Positions 1 through 8,435 of a DNA stretch of 32,738 nt are shown in pieces. The DNA is from Candidatus Levyibacteriota bacterium (GTDB lineage: Bacteria; Patescibacteriota; Microgenomatia; Levybacterales; UBA12049). The position numbers and the translations under genes are program-made. The DNA lies in contig PJMG01000009.1 of NCBI GenBank assembly GCA_003173895.1, positions 1-32,738 on the forward strand, written 5' to 3'. Below the pieces are notes generated by a model, which was not told the origin of the DNA, searched no databases, and was given only the letters and a program-made list of their open reading frames with translations. Positions within the stretch are counted from its first letter, which is position 1. Each line of letters begins with the position of its first letter.

Positions 1-713
1 TGATAATTTCCTTTTTTACCTTCTGCATTTACGAAATTAATTTCACTAGACCCACCTTCTTTAATACCTTTCTTTAGAACTGTCTGTGCTGCTTTAAATA
101 ATCTTTTGGCTTCAGTTGTAGATAAAGAATTCGCGGCTTTTTTAGGGTTAATTTTAGCTAAATATAAGGCGTCATTAGCATAAATATTACCAAGGCCTGC
201 CATTTTAGTTTGATCCATAATTAATGGTTTTATAGGAGTTTTATATTTAGATAAAATATCTGTAAATTGTTTTACGGTTAAGTCATTTAAAAATTCAAGA
301 CCAAGATTTTTAAAAAAAGTCAACTCTTTTAACTTGCTTGTTAGAACAATTTTTATCCAGCCAAACTGTCTAATATCGTTATAATAGAGTTTTGCATTAT
401 GGTTTAAATTAAAAATTATATGAGTAAATTTATTAGGAACTTGAATATCTTTACCAACATTATTAACTTGATTATCTCTATAAACTAGTTGTCCTGTCAT
501 TTTAATGTGAATGGCCAAAGAATAATTATTATTTAAATCAATAACTAATCCTTTGCCAAATCGTCTAACATCTATTATTTTTGCCCCAATAATATTTTTA
601 GTATCTCCTGTTAATTGTTTTTTTAATTTTAAATCAACTGATTCTATCGTGTGGTTAGTTAAATATCTTTTAAGACCAATTCTAATAGTTTCTACTTCTG
701 GAAGTTCTGGCAT
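1..713 (-). CDS. mutM: Formamidopyrimidine-DNA glycosylase (Fpg/MutM), truncated at the window edge
   Basis: A bifunctional base-excision glycosylase/AP lyase that removes oxidised purines such as 8-oxoG. The protein starts MPELPEVET at 711-713; Pro2 (Schiff-base nucleophile) and Glu3 are the family's catalytic residues. Further along are HIKMTGQL and the conserved stretch DQTKMAGLGNIYAND, which matches the family helix-two-turn-helix signature. About 237 codons are visible. The frame is still open at base 1, reading ..GKKGNY, just where the family continues into its C-terminal zinc finger, so that finger lies outside the window. The start lies 4 nt after the stop of the upstream glycosyltransferase on the same strand, so the two are probably co-transcribed. 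Identification is secure; only the missing C-terminus limits it. Confidence 0.93.
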   Translation of the reverse strand, partial: MPELPEVETIRIGLKRYLTNHTIESVDLKLKKQLTGDTKNIIGAKIIDVRRFGKGLVIDLNNNYSLAIHIKMTGQLVYRDNQVNNVGKDIQVPNKFTHIIFNLNHNAKLYYNDIRQFGWIKIVLTSKLKELTFFKNLGLEFLNDLTVKQFTDILSKYKTPIKPLIMDQTKMAGLGNIYANDALYLAKINPKKAANSLSTTEAKRLFKAAQTVLKKGIKEGGSSEINFVNAEGKKGNY

Positions 714-717
714 AATT

Positions 718-1821
718 TTAATTTTCAATTGTTAATTGAATAGATTTAATAAAATTTTCCTTGGAAAATTTCTTAGCTTGATTCTGAATGATTTTTTTAT
801 CAAATTTCATTTTTTCAAACTTTAAAATTGCTTGATTTAATGAATCTAAAGTATAGTTTTTAAAAAATAGACCAGTTTTACCATCTATTACGCTTTCTTT
901 ATAACCTCCTCCATAATAAGCTATAACAGGGGTACCACACAGCATAGATTCTACTGGAGTAATACCAAAATCTTCATCTTCAGCCAGGGCTAAAAACGCT
1001 TTAGCTGAAGCATATAACCTTACCAATTCTTCATCAGACACATAACCTAAAAATTCTACATTTTTAGAAGTATTTTTAGATAAAGTTTTATAACCAGTGT
1101 AATAACCTGCAGGAATTCCCACTATTTTGAGTTTTTTATTAAGTTTACTTGCCATTTGAACAGCTAAATCTAAACCTTTACTTCCTACTATGCGTCCTAC
1201 GACTAAATAATAATCTTCTTTTTTGTTTGTTGATTGTTGGTTATTGGTTCTTGGTAAGGATACTGGAGGATAAATAACTTTAGATTCTCGACGATAGAAT
1301 TTTTTGATTCTCTCTTGAGTTTCTTTAGAATTAGCTATAAATACATCTACTTTTTGCGCCATTTTAAAATCATAAAGTCTCATAAAATGTCCTATGATCA
1401 TCCCGTAGAGTTTTATGGGCCAATACTTTTGCCACTCTATAGATGTTTTATAGCCATAAAGCCAGCGAGGAGGAGTATGACAATAACAAATCTCTTTGGT
1501 GTTAGATCCTTTTTTAAACCCTTTAGTTATATACCAAGAAGCAGAGCCAATAATTACATCATAGTCTGAAAAATCAAACGATCCCCAAATCAAAGGTGTT
1601 AAAAATCTTAGAGGACTATGTAGTTTATCGGCGAAAAATGGAATATTCTGTACCCAAGAAGGAACAATTTTGGCTCCTTTTAATCGTTTATAAGTAGTAG
1701 AGTCTTCTTTATAAAATGCTGTATAAATAGGTGCGTCAGGATATATCTCATGTAAAACTTCTAAAACTCTTTCAGCACCACCATATTCTTTTATATAATC
1801 GTGAACTATGGCAATTTTCAT
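718..1821 (-). CDS. GT4-family glycosyltransferase
   Basis: A GT-B fold retaining glycosyltransferase, probably acting on cell-surface glycans or glycolipids at the cytoplasmic face of the membrane; the sugar and acceptor cannot be read from sequence. The N-terminal half opens MKIAIVHDY..GGAERVLEVL, the usual GT4 acceptor-domain start. The C-terminal half has VVGRIVGSKGLDLA and the E-x7-E-type donor-binding region EDFGITPVESMLCGTPVIA, followed by GGYKESVIDGKTGLFF. The frame extends 5 codons further to a TTG at 1834-1836, but the ATG at 1819-1821 is preferred because MKIAIVHDY is the normal family start. A TAAACT -10-like box (minus, 1836-1841) would overlap the TTG start. About 367 aa, normal for the family. 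It is followed almost directly by mutM. Confidence 0.88.
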   Translation of the reverse strand: MKIAIVHDYIKEYGGAERVLEVLHEIYPDAPIYTAFYKEDSTTYKRLKGAKIVPSWVQNIPFFADKLHSPLRFLTPLIWGSFDFSDYDVIIGSASWYITKGFKKGSNTKEICYCHTPPRWLYGYKTSIEWQKYWPIKLYGMIIGHFMRLYDFKMAQKVDVFIANSKETQERIKKFYRRESKVIYPPVSLPRTNNQQSTNKKEDYYLVVGRIVGSKGLDLAVQMASKLNKKLKIVGIPAGYYTGYKTLSKNTSKNVEFLGYVSDEELVRLYASAKAFLALAEDEDFGITPVESMLCGTPVIAYYGGGYKESVIDGKTGLFFKNYTLDSLNQAILKFEKMKFDKKIIQNQAKKFSKENFIKSIQLTIEN

Positions 1822-1835
1822 AAAGTAGTAATGCA

Positions 1836-1841
1836 AGTTTA
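1836..1841 (-). promoter_or_regulatory. Possible -10 box for the glycosyltransferase gene
   Basis: TAAACT on the minus strand lies 14 nt upstream of the ATG at 1821, giving a predicted leader of about 8 nt. No clear -35 was found. It lies back to back with the plus-strand promoter at 1858-1886. Confidence 0.35.
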
Positions 1842-1857
1842 GCGAAGATAAAAGTAC

Positions 1858-1886
1858 TTGGCAAGGAAAGATATTTGTTATATTAT
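1858..1886 (+). promoter_or_regulatory. Sigma70-type promoter for the NlpC/P60-like ORF
   Basis: TTGGCA (1858-1863), a 17-nt spacer, then TATTAT (1881-1886). Transcription would start near 1893, only about 8 nt before a perfect AGGAGG, so this looks like a real promoter/RBS module. Confidence 0.6.
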
Positions 1887-1900
1887 TTTGTAATTAATAA

Positions 1901-1906
1901 AGGAGG
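1901..1906 (+). promoter_or_regulatory. Strong Shine-Dalgarno site (AGGAGG) without a start codon at the right distance
   Basis: AGGAGG sits downstream of a good promoter. The next 20 nt contain no ATG, GTG or TTG in the frame of the ORF that follows, which is unusual (see the ORF entry). The nearest ATG (1941) is in another frame and stops after 7 codons. Confidence 0.6.
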
Positions 1907-1927
1907 AAACTTAAACCAACTGAAAAT

Positions 1928-2395
1928 ATTTCTTACCATTATGAATTTGGTCCTCAATCCTTAAATAGACAAAGCAGGAGAGCTTTAATTGAAGATCAAC
2001 CATTAAGAATAAATTGTCAGTCTTTAGTGTTTTTAATTGTAAAAGCGCGAGGTTTTTTTATACCTAAATGGTATCGATCTAAAGAAATTTTCCAAGATTC
2101 TCTTGGGATTCTACAAAATATAGATTATTCCTCTAATTGGCAAATAGGTGATATTGTTGGATTATCTTCGCTTGAAGAAACAGATCCTAAAAAAATTCAT
2201 GTGGGAATTTTGGTTAAAGATGAGGATGATAAATGGGGAGTTTTTCATATTAATAACAGTGGATTAAAAGTAGATAATTTAGAAGTATTAAAAGGAAAAA
2301 AGAAATATGAAAAACTAGTTTTTATTAAAAGACCTAAATTTGGGAGTAAATTATTTGAAAACAAACAAATTCAAGAAAAATTAGGTTTTATATAA
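1928..2395 (+). CDS. NlpC/P60-like (C40) cysteine peptidase-type protein, start codon unclear
   Basis: The sequence resembles the papain-like NlpC/P60 fold, whose members usually cut peptidoglycan stem peptides. Visible matches are a Cys in INCQSLVFLIVKARGFFIPK (Cys codon 2015-2017; compare the family pattern DCSG..V...G..LPR), then GDIVGL, and His in IHVGILV. The only canonical in-frame start, GTG at 2027, would delete this Cys. The frame is open from 1901, and its upstream residues (..YHYEFGPQSLNRQSRR..) look like real coding sequence. The start is given here at an ATT (1928) only because it is the least unlikely codon; an unusual start, a lost start codon or a sequence error are all possible. 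There is no signal peptide, which is odd for a wall enzyme. It overlaps the convergent exonuclease gene by 8 nt at the 3' end. The family call is by motif only. Confidence 0.55.
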   Translation: MSYHYEFGPQSLNRQSRRALIEDQPLRINCQSLVFLIVKARGFFIPKWYRSKEIFQDSLGILQNIDYSSNWQIGDIVGLSSLEETDPKKIHVGILVKDEDDKWGVFHINNSGLKVDNLEVLKGKKKYEKLVFIKRPKFGSKLFENKQIQEKLGFI

Positions 2396-3305
2396 GTGAC
2401 ATTTGATTTTCATTTTTTGTTTTTTTATTAGTCTTTTCTAGATCTTTTTTAAAATATCCTAGTCTATTTTTTAATGAATTAAAATTATATTTATCAAATA
2501 CTGCTAAAAATTGTTCTTTAGTAAAATTCTTTATATCTGCTTTTTCTATTTCTAAATGCACTGGTACATCTAATAAAATTGTGGCTAATTTTTTACATAG
2601 AACAGCAATTTCTGCGCCATTTGCTAATTTTAAGGAGATTTTTTCTGGAATATTTTTAAGATTTTTAAAAATATCTTCTACTGTTGGATATTGATTTATA
2701 AGATTAACAGCAGTTTTAGGACCAATGCCATTAACTCCAGGATAACCATCTGATCCATCTCCAATAAGAGCTTTATAATCTATTATTTGAATAGGTGTTA
2801 TTCCAAATTTTTCCTTAACCTTTTCTTCATCAAATAAAATAAATTGCGTAACTCCTGTTACAGGAGCCAAGATTTTCACTCTTTCATTAATAAGTTGGAG
2901 TAAATCTCGATCACCGGAAAAGATAATTGTTTCTATATTTTCTTTAGCCGCTTGATAAGCTAGCGTTCCCATTAAGTCATCTGCTTCATAACCATCTAAC
3001 TCAAAAATAGGAACTCCAATTTCATTTAAAGCCTCATGAATGGTTACCATCTGAGTAGCTAATCCATCATCCATTTTTGCTCGTTTAATCTGATAATTAG
3101 CAAACATATTTTTTCTAAAAGTAGGAGATGGGCGATCAAAACAAATAACTAAATGTGTTATTTGAGTTAATTGGATAACTCTTAAAAGTAAAGAAAAAAA
3201 TCCATAAACAGCACCAATTGGTTGTTCTTGGGAATCTGTAAGTGTTGGATAAGCATGGAATGCTCTATGCATTAAATGATTGCCGTCAATAATAAGAAGT
3301 TTCAT
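2388..3305 (-). CDS. Stand-alone 5'-3' exonuclease (PolA N-terminal domain type)
   Basis: A flap/5'-3' exonuclease of the PolA N-terminal/FEN family, acting on RNA primers and repair flaps. At 305 aa it has only the nuclease domain, with no 3'-5' exonuclease or polymerase domain. Metal-binding acidic residues are visible at Asp7 (IIDGNH), Asp57 (CFDRPS), Glu107-Asp110 (YEADDL), Asp132/134 (SGDRDL) and Asp183/186 (GDGSDGYPG). The helix-3-turn-helix reads YPGVNGIGPKTA (188-199). The C-terminus ends QMSLI, which resembles the bacterial sliding-clamp binding motif (QL[S/D]LF). The start codon overlaps the ftsH stop by one base (TAATG), so translation is probably coupled to ftsH. Confident in family; the clamp motif is inference. 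Confidence 0.92.
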   Translation of the reverse strand: MKLLIIDGNHLMHRAFHAYPTLTDSQEQPIGAVYGFFSLLLRVIQLTQITHLVICFDRPSPTFRKNMFANYQIKRAKMDDGLATQMVTIHEALNEIGVPIFELDGYEADDLMGTLAYQAAKENIETIIFSGDRDLLQLINERVKILAPVTGVTQFILFDEEKVKEKFGITPIQIIDYKALIGDGSDGYPGVNGIGPKTAVNLINQYPTVEDIFKNLKNIPEKISLKLANGAEIAVLCKKLATILLDVPVHLEIEKADIKNFTKEQFLAVFDKYNFNSLKNRLGYFKKDLEKTNKKTKNENQMSLI

Positions 3306-5185
3306 TAATTTTTAGATGTCTCAAAAGGTGATTTTCTTTTTTCCTTAGGACCTATTAAAGCTAAAAATTCATCTCCATCCAAAGTTTCCTTTTTGGTAAG
3401 TTCATTTGCCAATAGATCTAATTTAACCTTGTTCTTTTTTAGAACACTTAAAGCTTCTCCATAACAAGCATCCACTATTTTTTTAACTTCTGTATCTACT
3501 TTAGCTTGCATAGCAGAAGAAATATTCTTAGCTTCAAAATATTGATTTCGATCCTCATTTAAATTAATTGGACCTAAAGAACTCATTCCATATTCTACTA
3601 CCATAGTGCGTGCTAATTGAGTAGCTTTTTCTATGTCATTAGAGGCTCCTGTAGTCATTTCATTAAAAATTAATTGTTCAGCTGCTCGTCCACCTAACAT
3701 CGCTGAAATTTGTTCCAGCAAATGTGTCTTAGTTTCGTGAGCATGTTCTACAGGTTCCATCATGGTATGACCTAATGACATCCCACGGGAAACTATAGAA
3801 ACTCTATGTACAGCATCTATATTTGGCATGTACCACATAAGTAAAGCATGTCCTCCTTCATGGTAAGCAGTTATCTTTTTGTCTTCATCTTTTTGTAGTC
3901 TTTTCTTTTCAGGTCCTAATTGTACTTTAGTAGCAGCTTCTTCAATATCTTTCATATCGATTACTTTTTTATTTAATCTAGCAGCTAAAATAGCTGATTC
4001 ATTTAGCATATTTTCTAAATCTGCACCACTAAAGCCAGCTGTTCTTTGTGCTACTTTATCCCAGCTTACTGAACTATCAAAAGGTTTGCCTTTAGCATGA
4101 ATACTAAGAATTGCTTTTCTTCCATCAATATCTGGTAAATCTAAAACTACTTTTCTATCAAAACGCCCTGGCCTCACTAAAGCAGGATCTAATACATCAG
4201 GTCTATTAGTAGCTGCCATAACTATAAGTTGTTCATTAGGAGTAAAACCATCCATTTCGACTAAAATTTGATTTAATGTTTGTTCTCTTTCGTCATGTCC
4301 GCCCATAAGCCCCATACCTCTCTGACGACCAATAGCATCAATTTCATCGATAAAAATAATGGCTGGTTGGGATTTTTTAGCATTATTAAAAAGATCTCGA
4401 ACACGAGAAGCTCCTACTCCTACTAACATCTCCATAAATTCAGAACCTGCCATAGAAAAAAATGGAACTCCTGCTTCTCCCGCAGTGGCTCTAGCCAATA
4501 ATGTCTTACCTGTTCCAGAAGGTCCTACCATAAGTACTCCTTTGGGAGTTCTGGCTCCCATACTACGATATTTATCAGGATGTTTTAGAAAATCTACTAT
4601 TTCAGTTAATTCTTGTTTGGCCTCATCGACTCCTGCTACATCAGCAAAAGTAACTTTTGGCATGTCTTTATTAAAAAGGCTAGCTTTTGATTTACCAATA
4701 GAAAAAATGCTTTCTTGAGCTCCGCGAGCTTGCCGAAATAGGAAATAAAAAAATAAAATCATAAGAGCTACGGGTAAAACTGAAGATAAGATATTTAGCC
4801 AATTAGAAAATGTAGTTGTATCTTTAACCACTACATCAGTTTTATCTAAAGAGACACCTGCATCTCTAAAAATAGTATATATACTAGATCCAGATTCTTT
4901 AGTAGCCTGTAAAGTCTGATTTTTTTCATAAGCAGTAATATCCGTATCGCTGACTTCAATTTTCTGAACTTTACTAGCCTTTACAGCATTTATGATATAG
5001 GAAATTCCTACTTCTTTAGAACTTGGCTGACTAATATTTTGATTAAAACTAGTAAATATAAAGATCGTAAAGAGGATTAAAAATCCATATAAAAGAATAT
5101 TTTTCCAAGAAAAATCGAGTTTTAATTTTATAATTTTCTTACGGTTTTGAATTTTAGGGGTTTTACTTATTGTTGACTGTGGCAT
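3305..5185 (-). CDS. ftsH: ATP-dependent zinc metalloprotease FtsH
   Basis: Membrane-anchored AAA+ protease that extracts and degrades membrane and soluble proteins. At 626 aa it is of normal length. Order: basic N-terminus, TM1 (about 30-48), a small external domain, TM2 (about 129-150), and AAA with Walker A GPSGTGKT (221-228), Walker [12 protein letters not shown] (276-286) and the second region of homology with [19 protein letters not shown] (327-345). The zinc protease motif is HEGGH (442-446) in place of the usual HEAGH, but it still fits HExxH. The third zinc ligand is likely the Asp of GASNDIEKA (about 517). The pore loop reads EMLVGVGAS, with Leu254 where the well-known pore motif has Phe (FVG). 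An extended -10 box 7 nt before the ATG predicts a leaderless mRNA. The exonuclease gene follows with a 1-nt overlap. Confidence 0.97.
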   Translation of the reverse strand: MPQSTISKTPKIQNRKKIIKLKLDFSWKNILLYGFLILFTIFIFTSFNQNISQPSSKEVGISYIINAVKASKVQKIEVSDTDITAYEKNQTLQATKESGSSIYTIFRDAGVSLDKTDVVVKDTTTFSNWLNILSSVLPVALMILFFYFLFRQARGAQESIFSIGKSKASLFNKDMPKVTFADVAGVDEAKQELTEIVDFLKHPDKYRSMGARTPKGVLMVGPSGTGKTLLARATAGEAGVPFFSMAGSEFMEMLVGVGASRVRDLFNNAKKSQPAIIFIDEIDAIGRQRGMGLMGGHDEREQTLNQILVEMDGFTPNEQLIVMAATNRPDVLDPALVRPGRFDRKVVLDLPDIDGRKAILSIHAKGKPFDSSVSWDKVAQRTAGFSGADLENMLNESAILAARLNKKVIDMKDIEEAATKVQLGPEKKRLQKDEDKKITAYHEGGHALLMWYMPNIDAVHRVSIVSRGMSLGHTMMEPVEHAHETKTHLLEQISAMLGGRAAEQLIFNEMTTGASNDIEKATQLARTMVVEYGMSSLGPINLNEDRNQYFEAKNISSAMQAKVDTEVKKIVDACYGEALSVLKKNKVKLDLLANELTKKETLDGDEFLALIGPKEKRKSPFETSKN

Positions 5186-5192
5186 ACAGGCT

Positions 5193-5201
5193 AGTATAGC
5201 A
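5193..5201 (-). promoter_or_regulatory. Extended -10 promoter of ftsH, predicted leaderless
   Basis: The minus strand reads TGCTATACT, an extended -10 (TGn-TATACT), ending 7 nt before the ATG at 5185. Transcription would begin at or next to the A of the start codon. No convincing -35 is visible. Confidence 0.6.
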
Positions 5202-5224
5202 GAAAAATTTTTAATTTGAAATTT

Positions 5225-5758
5225 CTAATTTTTATCTTTAGTTATATCTCCAAACTTTTCATACAACTTTTTAATCTTAGGAGAAATAATAATGTTACAA
5301 TACATGGCCTGAGGATTTTTATTATAAAATTGTTGATGATAACTTTCAGCAGGTGTGAAATTCTTTAGCTCTGAAACTTCAGTAACAATTTTTTTATCGT
5401 AATCCTTTTTAATCTTAAAAATATAGTTTGTAATAATAGTTTTTTGATTGTTATTTAAATAAAAAATAGCTGATCTATATTCTGTTCCAATATCATTACC
5501 TTGTTGATTTATACTTGTAGGATCATGAAGTGTAAAAAAAACTTCTAAAATATTTTCAAGCTTAATTTGATTAGTATCATATTCGATCTCAATAGATTCG
5601 GCTGCGTTGGTTATGCCAGTACAAACCATGTCATAAGTGGGATTTGGAAATCTACTATTTGCGTAGCCTGAAGTAACCTTTGAAACTCCTTTTAATCTTT
5701 CAAAAATAGCTTCTGTACACCAAAAGCAACCTCCTGCTAATACAATTCTTTCTATCAT
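5225..5758 (-). CDS. msrA: Peptide methionine sulfoxide reductase MsrA
   Basis: Reduces methionine-S-sulfoxide in proteins, recycled by thioredoxin (trxA and trxB lie further on in the window). At 177 aa it is of typical length. The signature GGCFWCTEA carries the catalytic Cys11, with a second Cys at 14. Family blocks ..YDMVCTG.., EYRSAIFY and the C-terminal SYHQQFY are present. The usual GxTGHAE block reads GITNAAESIEIEYD, a variant. There is no obvious Shine-Dalgarno; a TGATAGAAT extended -10-like sequence (about 5772-5780, minus) lies 14 nt upstream. It lies upstream of ftsH on the same strand, with 39 nt between them, but ftsH has its own promoter. Confidence 0.95.
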   Translation of the reverse strand: MIERIVLAGGCFWCTEAIFERLKGVSKVTSGYANSRFPNPTYDMVCTGITNAAESIEIEYDTNQIKLENILEVFFTLHDPTSINQQGNDIGTEYRSAIFYLNNNQKTIITNYIFKIKKDYDKKIVTEVSELKNFTPAESYHQQFYNKNPQAMYCNIIISPKIKKLYEKFGDITKDKN

Positions 5759-5876
5759 AATTCAATAAAATAATTCTATCATATTGAAATGTATAAATAA
5801 TCATTTCTAATCATCCAGTTATTGCTTGCTAAGTTCATTATTTTAGCTTCATCAGTGTTCTGCTTAAAACATCTTA

Positions 5877-5905
5877 TTGCACTTTATAAAGATTGGGATT
5901 ATAAT
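5877..5905 (+). promoter_or_regulatory. Sigma70-type promoter of the APC permease gene
   Basis: TTGCAC (5877-5882), a 17-nt spacer, then a perfect TATAAT (5900-5905). The start near 5912 lies inside any longer version of the downstream ORF and so excludes the TTG start at 5822. It leaves a leader of about 40 nt. Confidence 0.7.
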
Positions 5906-5950
5906 GCCATCATTCCACTCTTATTTAAGAGGGGATTTATTTTTTTTGCG

Positions 5951-7714
5951 ATGGGAAAAGATAATCCTCTGAAACATGAGTCAAAAGAGCATGTCCGTTT
6001 AGGACAGTGGTTTGCCACAGCAATCTGCGGTAATGATATTTTAAGTTCTACGTTTTACGTTTCAGGGATAGCAGCTGTTTATGTAGGAGCTTTTGCACCT
6101 ATAGTTTTAGCTGTAATCGGAATTGTTTTATTCTTTTATAAATCAGTTTATACAGAAGTAGTAGAAGCACTTCCTACTAATGGAGGAGCATATAATTGTT
6201 TACTTAATGCTACTTCTAAGAATTTTGCTGCTATTGCTGGAACTACTACAGTTCTTTCTTATATAGCTACAGCTGTTATTTCAGGTCAATCAGCAATTCA
6301 ATATTTAGGGACCATTATTTCATTACCTGTTATTCCGTTAACTATAGGGTTACTTTTAGTTTTTGCACTTTTAGTAATTATGGGAATTAAAGATTCGGCT
6401 AAGGTAGCTTTTGCTATTTTCTCTTTCCATGTGGTGACTTTAACAGTGTTTGTTTTAGTTGGTGGATGGTATTCATTACATCATCATTCATACTTTATGG
6501 AAAACTTAAGATCCACACAACCCTTAATAGTTAAATTAGGTGGGGTAGTGCAGGCATTATTTTTTGGTTTTTCTGCTTCTCTTTTAGGTGTGTCAGGCTT
6601 TGAATCTTCAGCCAATTTCGTAGAAGAACAAAAAAGAGGAGTTTTCAGAAAAACTCTTCGTAATATGCTTATTTGTGTAGCCATATTTAATCCTATTATT
6701 TCTTTCCTAACTCTTAATGTTTTACCATATGATTCAGTTCTTAAAGCTCAAGACTTTCTTCTTTCAGATAGTGCAAAGTTAATTGGAACTAGCATTTTTC
6801 AATATTGGGTAGTTATTGATGCATTTGCAGTTTTAGCTGGTGCAGTTTTAACTGGTTTTGTTGGTGTAAGTGGTCTTATTTATCGTATGACTACAGACGG
6901 TTGTTTCCCAGAAGTTTTAGCTAAGGTAAATAAAAAAGGTTCTTATCCATATATCATAATTTTATTCTTTATTCTTTGTACTTCGATTCTTCTTATTACC
7001 AAGGGTAATTTATTATCTCTAGCTGGAGTTTATACTATAGCGTTCTTAGGAGTTATGTCTATGTTTGCTTTAGGAAATTTAATCATGAGAGTTACTCGCC
7101 ATGATTTAAAGCGAACTTACCATGCTCCTTTACTTTTTGTAATACTGGCTTTTATTGCTACAGCCTCTGGTATAGTAGGAAATATTATTCTAAACCCAGT
7201 TAACTTAAATTATTTTGTTACTTACTTTATCCCAGCTATAATTTTCGTATTTATTACCTTAAATTTGGACTTATTCTTACAATTGTTAGAGAAAGCTACA
7301 GTAAAAATTAAATCTATTCATGATTTTATCCATCATAACTTTGAAGATTTAACTCATGGTAAATTTGTAGTTTTTGTTCATCATATAGATAGAATTTATC
7401 AGGTTCTAGAATACATTAATAGAAATGAAATAGGACGTGAAGTTTATTTTATTCACTGTAATAACGGTAATAAAAAGGCTTATGATAGTTCTTTTAAAGA
7501 ATTAAAACATGTAATTCCCGCTCTTCAAGAAGCTGGTGCATTTAAAGATTTTAATATTCATTATCTTTATAAAGATAAACCTTTTGGACCGGATCTTATT
7601 AATCAAGTTTCAAAAGAATTAAAAATAAGACCAAATAGAATTCTTATTGGATCTATTCATCATGAGCATCCTTTTGATTACGATCAACTAAGTGGAGCCA
7701 GAATAATTTTTTAA
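5951..7714 (+). CDS. APC-superfamily amino-acid permease with C-terminal soluble domain
   Basis: A probable amino-acid/polyamine transporter in the plasma membrane; the substrate is unknown. The protein begins MGKDNPLKHESKEHVRLGQW and enters the first helix at FATAICGNDILSSTFYVSGIAA. About 12 hydrophobic segments follow, including GGAYNCLLNAT and FFGFSASLLGVSGFESSANFVEE, typical of APC transporters. The last roughly 130 residues (from about GKFVVFVHHIDRIYQVLEY) are soluble alpha/beta and may be a regulatory, universal-stress-protein-like domain; that is inference. The frame stays open back to a TTG at 5822 (630 aa), but the promoter at 5877-5905 lies inside that extension, so the ATG at 5951 (587 aa) is chosen. 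An AGAGGGGA at 5928-5935 is a distant possible RBS. Confidence 0.85.
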   Translation: MGKDNPLKHESKEHVRLGQWFATAICGNDILSSTFYVSGIAAVYVGAFAPIVLAVIGIVLFFYKSVYTEVVEALPTNGGAYNCLLNATSKNFAAIAGTTTVLSYIATAVISGQSAIQYLGTIISLPVIPLTIGLLLVFALLVIMGIKDSAKVAFAIFSFHVVTLTVFVLVGGWYSLHHHSYFMENLRSTQPLIVKLGGVVQALFFGFSASLLGVSGFESSANFVEEQKRGVFRKTLRNMLICVAIFNPIISFLTLNVLPYDSVLKAQDFLLSDSAKLIGTSIFQYWVVIDAFAVLAGAVLTGFVGVSGLIYRMTTDGCFPEVLAKVNKKGSYPYIIILFFILCTSILLITKGNLLSLAGVYTIAFLGVMSMFALGNLIMRVTRHDLKRTYHAPLLFVILAFIATASGIVGNIILNPVNLNYFVTYFIPAIIFVFITLNLDLFLQLLEKATVKIKSIHDFIHHNFEDLTHGKFVVFVHHIDRIYQVLEYINRNEIGREVYFIHCNNGNKKAYDSSFKELKHVIPALQEAGAFKDFNIHYLYKDKPFGPDLINQVSKELKIRPNRILIGSIHHEHPFDYDQLSGARIIF

Positions 7715-7717
7715 TCC

Positions 7718-7746
7718 TTGACCCGAGAGCTTTTTATTTATACATT
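7718..7746 (+). promoter_or_regulatory. Promoter of the small membrane protein gene, predicted leaderless
   Basis: TTGACC (7718-7723), 17 nt, then TACATT (7741-7746), ending 6 nt before the ATG at 7753. An alternative -10, TATACA, sits at 7739-7744. Confidence 0.5.
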
Positions 7747-7752
7747 TAAATC

Positions 7753-8310
7753 ATGGAGAAGAAAAAAACTTCCAATACTAGTAAAGAAAAAACATCCAAT
7801 TTTACTCCTCATCATCAATTAAAAACTCTTTTTGAATGGAGTGCTCCTGGTAGACCTTTTAAAAAAAGAAGTAAAACATATTTTAGTACGTCTTTATTAA
7901 TTTTACTTTTACTTGAAATTTTACTTTTTCTTTTTGCCCAATATACACTTATGTTGGTAGCTGCATCTTTAGTTTTCGTAGCTTTTGCTTTGTCTATAGT
8001 TCCTCCTCATGATTTTCACTACAGAATTTCAACTGAAGGTATTTTCGTAGAAGATAGCTTTTTTATTTGGCGAGAGCTTTATGATTTTTACTTTAAAAAA
8101 GTAAATGGAATTGATGTTTTACATGTAAGAACACGCGCATTTATGCCAGGTGAGATTACTTTAACTCTAAAAGATGAAGATCAAGAAAAAATTAAAAATA
8201 TTCTTTTACAATATTTACCTTTTCGTGAATACATAAAGCCTAGTTTTATGGATAAATCCGCCTCTTGGCTTTCTAGGACTTTTCCTCTAGAAAACCCGCG
8301 TAAAGTTTGA
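7753..8310 (+). CDS. Conserved-looking two-TM membrane protein of unknown function
   Basis: A 185-aa protein I do not recognise by name. A charged, Lys/Thr-rich cytoplasmic N-terminus (1-44) is followed by two adjacent hydrophobic segments (about 45-85, SLLILLLLEILLFLF and LMLVAASLVFVAFALSIV). The soluble C-terminal part, HYRISTEGIFVEDSFFIWRE, then LHVRTRAFMPGEITLTL, has the feel of a PH-like/DUF5673-type beta domain (inference). It starts 38 nt after the permease on the same strand and ends with a TGA stop just before the tRNA pair. It could be an accessory to the permease, but its own promoter argues for separate control. Confidence 0.75.
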   Translation: MEKKKTSNTSKEKTSNFTPHHQLKTLFEWSAPGRPFKKRSKTYFSTSLLILLLLEILLFLFAQYTLMLVAASLVFVAFALSIVPPHDFHYRISTEGIFVEDSFFIWRELYDFYFKKVNGIDVLHVRTRAFMPGEITLTLKDEDQEKIKNILLQYLPFREYIKPSFMDKSASWLSRTFPLENPRKV

Positions 8311-8349
8311 TCTTATTCTTACCATAAAGTAAAATACGAATACAAAGTT

Positions 8350-8423
8350 GTACCCGTAGCTCAGCTGGATAGAGCATCAGATTGCGGATCTGGAGGTCGG
8401 AGGTTCAAATCCTCTCGGGTACG
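8350..8423 (+). tRNA. tRNA-Arg (anticodon GCG)
   Basis: Full cloverleaf: acceptor GTACCCG/CGGGTAC, D-arm GCTC/GAGC, anticodon stem TCAGA/TCTGG with loop TTGCGGA, T-arm GGAGG TTCAAAT CCTCT, discriminator G at 8423. CCA is not encoded. The anticodon GCG reads CGC and, by G-U wobble, CGU. Most bacteria use ACG deaminated to ICG for this box. Confidence 0.93.
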
Positions 8424-8435
8424 CAAGCATAAGTA

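Noticed and set aside
5822..5950. N-terminal extension of the APC permease from a TTG start
   Set aside because: A TTGCAC-17-TATAAT promoter lies within it, and family-like sequence begins at the ATG at 5951.
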